64,000 nt of DNA from CAXNKH01 sp049296795 (GTDB lineage Bacteria > Pseudomonadota > Gammaproteobacteria > Burkholderiales > Burkholderiaceae_C): positions 1 to 64,000 of the forward strand of contig JBAQTC010000015.1 in NCBI GenBank assembly GCA_049296795.1, in the 5' to 3' direction. Under the pieces are notes generated by a model that saw nothing but the letters and a program-made list of their open reading frames with translations, had not been told where the DNA came from and did not search any database. A program made the translations under genes and the position numbers. Shown piece after piece: positions 59,764 to 64,000 of the stretch. Numbering within the stretch: the first letter of the stretch is position 1; each line of letters begins with the position of its first letter.

Positions 59764-60320
59764 TGTTGCAAGCGCTTTTTGCAGTTCCGGTATTGGTGAC
59801 GAATCTTGGTTTGTCTGATGACGCACGCTTCCTTCTTCGGGAGCGAGCCCTGAATGCTTACCGAGTCAACAACGTCAATCTAAAGCCTTGGTCTAGGTCC
59901 ACCCGTGAGTCACTGGTGAATCAGGAGCCTGTCTTTAAGGATCTTTTCGCCAGTGTCATCTGTGTGGCAGAGACGGCTTTTAGTGTTCGTGTTGCCTCTA
60001 TTACAGGACGCGAGTTGGTTCAGTTTGATGGCGATTTTGTGCCCCCGCACGTTGAGCCTTCAGTGCTGTCTGCTATCTACTGGATTGATACCGCCTCTAC
60101 ACCTGACCACGCTAGGGGTGATCACAACGGATCACTTGTGCTTCAAAGCCCAGTAGGACCTTTTGGGACCAAGGGTCTGCCGATTGAAGAGAGGGTCCGA
60201 TTCATTGATCCAAAGCCAGATCAATTGCTGATTTTTCCAAGCCACTTGGTTCACTTCGGCCATGTTTATCGGGCTGCAAAGCCAAGCGTCGAGATTCATT
60301 TTGAAATGGAAATCACTTGA
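59763..60320 (+). CDS. 2OG-Fe(II) oxygenase-like protein
   Basis: 185 aa. VPPHVEPSVLSAIYWID resembles the HxHPxSxxSGVYYL iron-ligand strand of the 2OG-FeII_Oxy_5 (TIGR02466) group, with H96 and E98 as candidate ligands. NGSLVLQSP, then LLIFPSHLVHFGH (H164) gives the distal His. The usual Arg before the last strand is not evident (AAKPSVEIHFEME). Putatively hydroxylates a protein or peptide. Coupled to the upstream gene by TGATG, 31 nt before the radical SAM gene. The missing Arg makes activity uncertain. Confidence 0.65.
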   Translation: MLQALFAVPVLVTNLGLSDDARFLLRERALNAYRVNNVNLKPWSRSTRESLVNQEPVFKDLFASVICVAETAFSVRVASITGRELVQFDGDFVPPHVEPSVLSAIYWIDTASTPDHARGDHNGSLVLQSPVGPFGTKGLPIEERVRFIDPKPDQLLIFPSHLVHFGHVYRAAKPSVEIHFEMEIT

Positions 60321-60351
60321 TCTATTTTTTCATTCACACGAATAGGATGTT

Positions 60352-61719
60352 ATGAGTACCTTTTTGATTCACACCCTCATCCCCGGTGGTCGTGAAGGCC
60401 CCACCCTTCGCTATGACAACCAGACCTCGCTGCTGACCGATTCGCTGACTGGACAACCAGTTGTGAAATCCTTTGCATCGCTACCTTCAAACAAGCAAGT
60501 ATTCGCAACCAGCAAAGACACGCCTGCAAGGAAGGATTCGCCACGAATCTTGAAGATTTCTCTTGGGCTGTCTTGCAACTATGAGTGTGAATACTGCTCG
60601 CAACGCTTTGTTCCGCGAGCTGCAGAAACGAACCCCGCTGAGGTTCAGTCTTTCATTGACGGACTGGATGAGTGGGTAACTTTTCCTCCCGAGCGGATTG
60701 AGTTCTGGGGTGGTGAGCCACTTGTTTACATCAAAACATTGCGCCCGCTTGCCCAGTTGTTGCGTTCAAAGTATCCCAGCGCCCATTTTTCAGTGATTAC
60801 CAACGGTTCACTATTGAATGCGGAGGTTAATGAATGGCTCGACGTTATGGGATTCAGTGTTGGCATCTCTCATGATGGACCTGGTCAACATGTGCGAGGC
60901 CCTGATCCACTGGATGATCCTGAAAAGCGCGCTGCCATCATGGATCTTTATCAGCGGCTTGCTCCAAAGGGTCGTGTAAGTTTTAACGCGATGCTCAACC
61001 GCTCAAATATTTCTAGAGCTGCCATTCAGCAGTTCTTTATCGAACTGACCGGAGACCCTGAGGTCATGATCGCAGAAGGAGCTTTTGTTGATGCTTACGA
61101 CCCAGGCGGGCTCGCGCTCTCGCTACCTTCCAGTGAAGCCCATGCGTTTCGTCGATCATCGTTTCAGGAAATTCGACAAGGCAAAGCAGACAGGGTATCT
61201 GGCGCAAGGGATCGGGTTGCATCATTCATTAACTCTCTGCGCCTTCAACGAACCGCTTCGAGCGTGTCGCAAAAGTGCGGCATGGATAGCACCGAGGCAA
61301 TCGCAGTTGATCTTCGGGGCAATGTGCTCACCTGTCAAAACGTGAGCGCGCAGTCGACTGCGCCAAACGGCGAGAGTCACCGCATTGGTCACGTTAGCTC
61401 TTTAGCCTCCGTTACGCTACGTACGGCAACTCATTGGTCTAAGCGCGATGAGTGTCCGAAGTGTCCGGTTCTTCACATCTGCAAGGGCGCGTGCATGTTC
61501 TTGGAGGGGCCACTTTGGGAAGCCACGTGCAACAACGCTTATTCCGATGCTCTTCCAATTTTTGCTTCTGGGATTGAGTTTCTAACTGGTCTGGTTCCTG
61601 TCTTCATAGATGGAGACCTTCCGGAGGACCGAAAGGATGTTTTTGGACTTACCCAAACCAATCCCACTGGAGATGAAGTTACTCGCAAACCTTTTCCGGT
61701 TCGGGTTGTTGCCTCTTAA
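60352..61719 (+). CDS. Radical SAM/SPASM peptide-maturase-like protein
   Basis: 455 aa. The radical SAM cluster motif is C75-x3-C79-x2-C82 (LSCNYECEYCSQ), followed by GGEP (120-123). The C-terminal SPASM domain has all seven Cys in the canonical spacing: C309, G323-x4-C328, then C368-x2-C371-x5-C377-x3-C381, and C393. This predicts two extra Fe-S clusters, as in enzymes that modify peptides (sactipeptide, anSME types). No deazaguanine or biosynthetic partners are nearby, so a protein substrate, probably the Cys-rich fibre, is proposed. A terminator follows. Confidence 0.85.
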   Translation: MSTFLIHTLIPGGREGPTLRYDNQTSLLTDSLTGQPVVKSFASLPSNKQVFATSKDTPARKDSPRILKISLGLSCNYECEYCSQRFVPRAAETNPAEVQSFIDGLDEWVTFPPERIEFWGGEPLVYIKTLRPLAQLLRSKYPSAHFSVITNGSLLNAEVNEWLDVMGFSVGISHDGPGQHVRGPDPLDDPEKRAAIMDLYQRLAPKGRVSFNAMLNRSNISRAAIQQFFIELTGDPEVMIAEGAFVDAYDPGGLALSLPSSEAHAFRRSSFQEIRQGKADRVSGARDRVASFINSLRLQRTASSVSQKCGMDSTEAIAVDLRGNVLTCQNVSAQSTAPNGESHRIGHVSSLASVTLRTATHWSKRDECPKCPVLHICKGACMFLEGPLWEATCNNAYSDALPIFASGIEFLTGLVPVFIDGDLPEDRKDVFGLTQTNPTGDEVTRKPFPVRVVAS

Positions 61720-61739
61720 AAATTAAAAATTCTTGCTTC

Positions 61740-61780
61740 AAGCCCGCCTGGTTTACTCCTGTGCGGGCTTTTTCTTTTTG
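61740..61780 (+). terminator. Rho-independent terminator after the radical SAM gene
   Basis: AAGCCCGC (61740-61747) pairs with GCGGGCTT (61763-61770), then TTTCTTTTTG. It closes the fibre/modification block. Confidence 0.88.
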
Positions 61781-61789
61781 GAGATGCCC

Positions 61790-62089
61790 ATGACAGAAGA
61801 ATCCACCAGTTCACAAAACGCTGACATCCTGAACCTTCGCCCGGAGGATCTGGATGATTTGCTCACCCGCGCCGCCGAGCGAGGAGCCGAGCGCGCTTTG
61901 GCCTGCCTTGGCCTTGAAAACGGCCACGCCGCCGCCGACATCCGCGACCTGCGGGGTCTCATCGATGCTTGGCGGGAAGCGCGCCGAACGGTCTGGCAGA
62001 CCACGGTCAAGGTTCTGACCACTGGTGTGTTGGCTGCACTGTTGGTCGGCATCGCCATCAAGTTGCGGCTGATGGGAGGTCCACAATGA
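61790..62089 (+). CDS. Small membrane protein (DUF6127-like, holin-associated)
   Basis: 99 aa from ATG 61790. The N-terminal about 70 residues are charged and helical (LRPEDLDDLLTRAAERGAERAL); one transmembrane helix is near 72-92 (VLTTGVLAALLVGIAIKL). Overlaps the next start (ATGA). Position with holin-like and lysozyme genes suggests a lysis role. Confidence 0.7.
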   Translation: MTEESTSSQNADILNLRPEDLDDLLTRAAERGAERALACLGLENGHAAADIRDLRGLIDAWREARRTVWQTTVKVLTTGVLAALLVGIAIKLRLMGGPQ

Positions 62090-62562
62090 TTGAAACACTA
62101 TTGGGTGGGTTGTTGGGCGGTGCGTTTCGATTGGCTCCTGAAGTCCTGAAGTGGTTCGACCGGAAAGGTGAGCGTGGCCACGAGTTAGCCATGCAGGACA
62201 AGGCGCTCGAGTTTGAAAAGCTGCGTGGTGCCCAGCGCATGTCCGAGCTAGGCGCGGCTGCCGACGGCGCTTGGAACACGGGCGCAATTGAAACTCTGCG
62301 CGATGCCGTGCGTGCCCAGGGCGAAAAAACTGGGTTGGGATGGGCAGATGCGCTTTCCAGCTCTGTGCGCCCAGTGATTACCTACTGGTTCATGGCGCTG
62401 TACTGTGCGGCGAAGATGGCAGCATTTGCGGCGGCTTTGTCTGCCGGTGCCGACTGGGGTACAGCAGTTCTGCACGCTTGGACTGAAGCCGATCAGGCGC
62501 TATGGGCTGGGGTGCTGAACTTCTGGTTTTTGGGCCGCGTGTTTGACAAAGTTCGACCATGA
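62086..62562 (+). CDS. Holin-like phage protein
   Basis: 158 aa from ATG 62086. MIETLLGGLLGGAFRLAPEVLKWFDRKGERGHELAMQDKALEFEKLRGAQRM, then three hydrophobic segments around VITYWFMALYCAAKMAAFAAAL and ALWAGVLNFWFLG. Looks like a class of betaproteobacterial phage holins. Overlaps the previous gene and the lysozyme gene (ATGA). Confidence 0.7.
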   Translation: MIETLLGGLLGGAFRLAPEVLKWFDRKGERGHELAMQDKALEFEKLRGAQRMSELGAAADGAWNTGAIETLRDAVRAQGEKTGLGWADALSSSVRPVITYWFMALYCAAKMAAFAAALSAGADWGTAVLHAWTEADQALWAGVLNFWFLGRVFDKVRP

Positions 62563-63014
62563 TCGAAGTGCCCCAGGCAGCAATCGAATTGGCTAAGCGG
62601 TTCGAAGGGTTCTGCCGTGTGCCCAAAAGTGATCCAGGACGGGCATATCCATATATTTGCCCCGCCGGGTTTTGGACGATCGGGTATGGTCATCTTTGCG
62701 ATGCCAAGCATCTACCGATCACCATGGAAGAGGGCGAGTCTTACCTTGCTGCCGACATGGCAAACGCTTTGAGTGCAACGCTTCGCTTCTGTCCTGTACT
62801 GGCGAGTGAGCCAGAGGAACGGCTTGCGGCCATTGTGGATTTCACCTTTAACCTCGGGCCGGGTCGTTTGCAGGCGTCGACGCTCAGGCGGCGAGTCAAT
62901 CAGCGGGATTGGGCGGGTACGGCGCAGGAGTTGCGTCGCTGGATTTACGGGGGCGGTAAAGTGCTGCCGGGTCTAGTACTCAGGCGGGAGGCAGAGACAT
63001 TGCTGCTTTTTTGA
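62559..63014 (+). CDS. Phage lysozyme (glycoside hydrolase family 24)
   Basis: 151 aa. AAIELAKRFEGFCRVPKSDPG with catalytic Glu (about E16), GFWTIGYGHLCD, and DFTFNLGPGRLQASTLRR are the T4-type lysozyme pattern. It cleaves peptidoglycan at lysis. Its 3' end overlaps the convergent small gene at 62945-63175 by 70 nt. Confidence 0.9.
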   Translation: MIEVPQAAIELAKRFEGFCRVPKSDPGRAYPYICPAGFWTIGYGHLCDAKHLPITMEEGESYLAADMANALSATLRFCPVLASEPEERLAAIVDFTFNLGPGRLQASTLRRRVNQRDWAGTAQELRRWIYGGGKVLPGLVLRREAETLLLF

Positions 63015-63175
63015 GCAATCTGTTGTTCTCTTTTTTGCCGATCCATCCACCTAATAGCGCCCTGGGCGAGGATGGCACCAATGATGGCCATAGGGCTTGG
63101 TTCAGACCTTGAATAGATTTCCTCTTGTGTGTGGGCTTGCATGCTGCGGGCTCCGTTAGTTCCATGGAGCCACAT
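62945..63175 (-). CDS. Paralogue of the small recombinase-operon protein
   Basis: 76 aa. EPSPMAIIGAILAQGAIRWM and RQKRE match the 64-aa protein at 19977-20171 over about 45 residues, in the same orientation. The nucleotide core (about 47 nt) differs at about 8 positions by eye. It is not followed by DUF2924 or a recombinase; instead its 3' end overlaps the lysozyme gene. It could be the remnant of a second recombinase cassette, disrupted or displaced at the prophage junction. ATG 63142 is an alternative start. Confidence 0.55.
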   Translation of the reverse strand: MWLHGTNGARSMQAHTQEEIYSRSEPSPMAIIGAILAQGAIRWMDRQKREQQIAQKSSNVSASRLSTRPGSTLPPP

Positions 63176-63713
63176 GGTTGCTTCGATCCCGAGGAACTAT
63201 CAAGTCGATCTGACAGATTCATACCGGTTGGCTACGTGTTTTTCTCAGCGGGGTGGGTTGGTGCATCCCAAGGGATGGGCTGCTTTCGGCCAGAAGCAGT
63301 CACACAAATACCGTCGTCTACGTTTCATCCGCTGATCGGTTTCAGGTGACCAGCTGACACATGCAAAGCTCTGGATCGCTTCAAGTTGATGACGGTGCGC
63401 TTTATATGGGTGCGACCGGGTACTAACAACCCATTGCAGCCGGTCACATCTTTTAAGACGTTGACTTGTTTGTAGCGGTTGCTGCCGGTCGTGTCCCGCA
63501 GTCATTTGTGGGCTTTCTGCCAGTAGCGGTCGGTCGATCTTTAACCATCAGGCTCGGCAGCCGGTCAGTTCGGTCATAGGCCAATGACCGCTACCACACA
63601 TCCTATCCAGTGCTGACGGATAGGATCCATTGATGCATGGGCCAATTTGCACAACAGGCTATGACGCCCAATGAACAGGGAGCCCTGCACATTTTCGATG
63701 CAGCGACGTTTTC
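63176..63713. other. Gene-poor right flank of the prophage
   Basis: No supportable gene in about 540 nt. A 13-nt GTGTTTTTCTCAG at 63236-63248 also occurs at 20196-20208, near the two paralogous small genes. GGTC/CGGTC motifs recur between 63440 and 63590 (GCAGCCGGTC, GCTGCCGGTC, CAGCCGGTC). This looks like eroded sequence and may contain the right attachment junction. Confidence 0.45.
63600..63626. repeat. 9-bp-arm inverted repeat
   Basis: ATCCTATCC (63600-63608), 9-nt spacer, GGATAGGAT (63618-63626). It lies near the copper-protein gene on its 3' side, so it may be a terminator stem or a binding site. Confidence 0.5.
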
Positions 63714-64000
63714 TTACTGAACTAGCTGGATGTCAGTGACGATCATCTTGCCACCTTCATTGATCACCATAAACTTAATTTTTTCGCCTGGCTTGATGCT
63801 GGTCAATAAACTCTTATCTTTAGCAGTAAATACCATTGTCATTCCCGGCATATCCATATGTTTGATTTCGCCGTGTTTGATCGTGACCTTGCCAGTTTCG
63901 AGATCAATTTTCTTGACCTCTCCGTCGGTTAAAGACGGCGTCATTTGAGACATGTTCATCTTGCTGTGATCCATGACAGCTTGGGAAAAACTGCTTAAGG
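63714..64000 (-). CDS. CusF-like periplasmic copper-binding protein (5' end outside window)
   Basis: The frame stays open to the window edge, reading LSSFSQAVMDHSK before the internal ATG at 63974; SQA resembles a signal-peptidase cleavage site, so the true start lies beyond 64000. From ATG 63974: 86 aa. LTDGEVKKIDLETGKVTIKHGEIKHMDMPGMTMVFTAKD is a CusF domain, with H and two M ligands (KH, PGM, TM). The Trp found beside the CusF copper site is replaced by Met (HMDM). Metal resistance genes probably continue beyond the window. Confidence 0.87.
   Translation of the reverse strand, partial: LSSFSQAVMDHSKMNMSQMTPSLTDGEVKKIDLETGKVTIKHGEIKHMDMPGMTMVFTAKDKSLLTSIKPGEKIKFMVINEGGKMIVTDIQLVQ

Noticed and set aside
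60352..61719. Radical SAM gene as part of deazaguanine/queuosine DNA modification (QueE-like)
   Set aside because: It has a full SPASM domain and none of the other pathway genes (FolE, QueD, QueC, DpdA-like) are nearby.

Overview
The window is a chromosome segment of a betaproteobacterium, most likely Burkholderiales (Comamonadaceae-like). This is inferred from the gene order ftsH-folP-glmM-tilS-lysC and the character of the proteins; no 16S rRNA or other species marker is present. It has three parts: conserved housekeeping genes (1-6915), an anti-phage type island on the minus strand (about 7165-17631), and an almost complete lambda/HK97-like siphovirus prophage (about 17.8-63.1 kb). A copper-protein fragment closes the right edge.

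Housekeeping block: FtsH protease (with a near-consensus heat-shock promoter), dihydropteroate synthase, phosphoglucosamine mutase, tRNA-Ile lysidine synthetase and aspartokinase all point right and end at tRNA-Ser(GCU) plus a strong terminator. Immediately beyond the tRNA, strand and base composition change. Tandem minus-strand genes encode a WYL-domain (BrxR/CapW-like) regulator, a small Myb/SANT-like protein, an SNF2-type helicase with a C-terminal DUF3883-like domain, a DUF1156 adenine methyltransferase and a DUF499 ATPase. This looks like a DISARM-related defence locus that lacks the DISARM core (drmA/B/C). A promoter and a perfect inverted repeat lie in front of the regulator gene.

Prophage: a minus-strand cassette (small protein, DUF2924, large serine recombinase, HTH protein) is followed by plus-strand early genes: sigma-like regulator, Sak4-like ATPase, DUF669 ssDNA-binding protein, Cas4/RecB-like nuclease, SF2 helicase, prim-pol/DUF3987 primase-helicase, iteron-like repeats and a RuvC-like resolvase. 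A moron-rich stretch carries HigB/HigA-type, YefM-YoeB and VapBC toxin-antitoxin modules plus a ParB-methyltransferase fusion. The late operon runs HNH, TerS, TerL, portal, S49-type protease, HK97 capsid, connectors, tail tube, gpG/gpGT (with a canonical -1 slippery site), tape measure, gpM, gpL, gpK, gpI and gpJ, then fibre genes, holin-like proteins and lysozyme.

The most unusual part is 58004-61719. A tail-fibre protein ending in an extreme Cys/Asn-Cys run (7 Cys in its last 11 residues) is followed by an Ig-like protein, a 2OG-Fe(II)-oxygenase-like protein and a radical SAM protein with a complete seven-cysteine SPASM domain. The whole fibre block (56199-61719) lies between two strong terminators. 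I propose that it encodes post-translational modification of a phage fibre by peptide-maturase-type enzymes. This is inference from sequence and context only.
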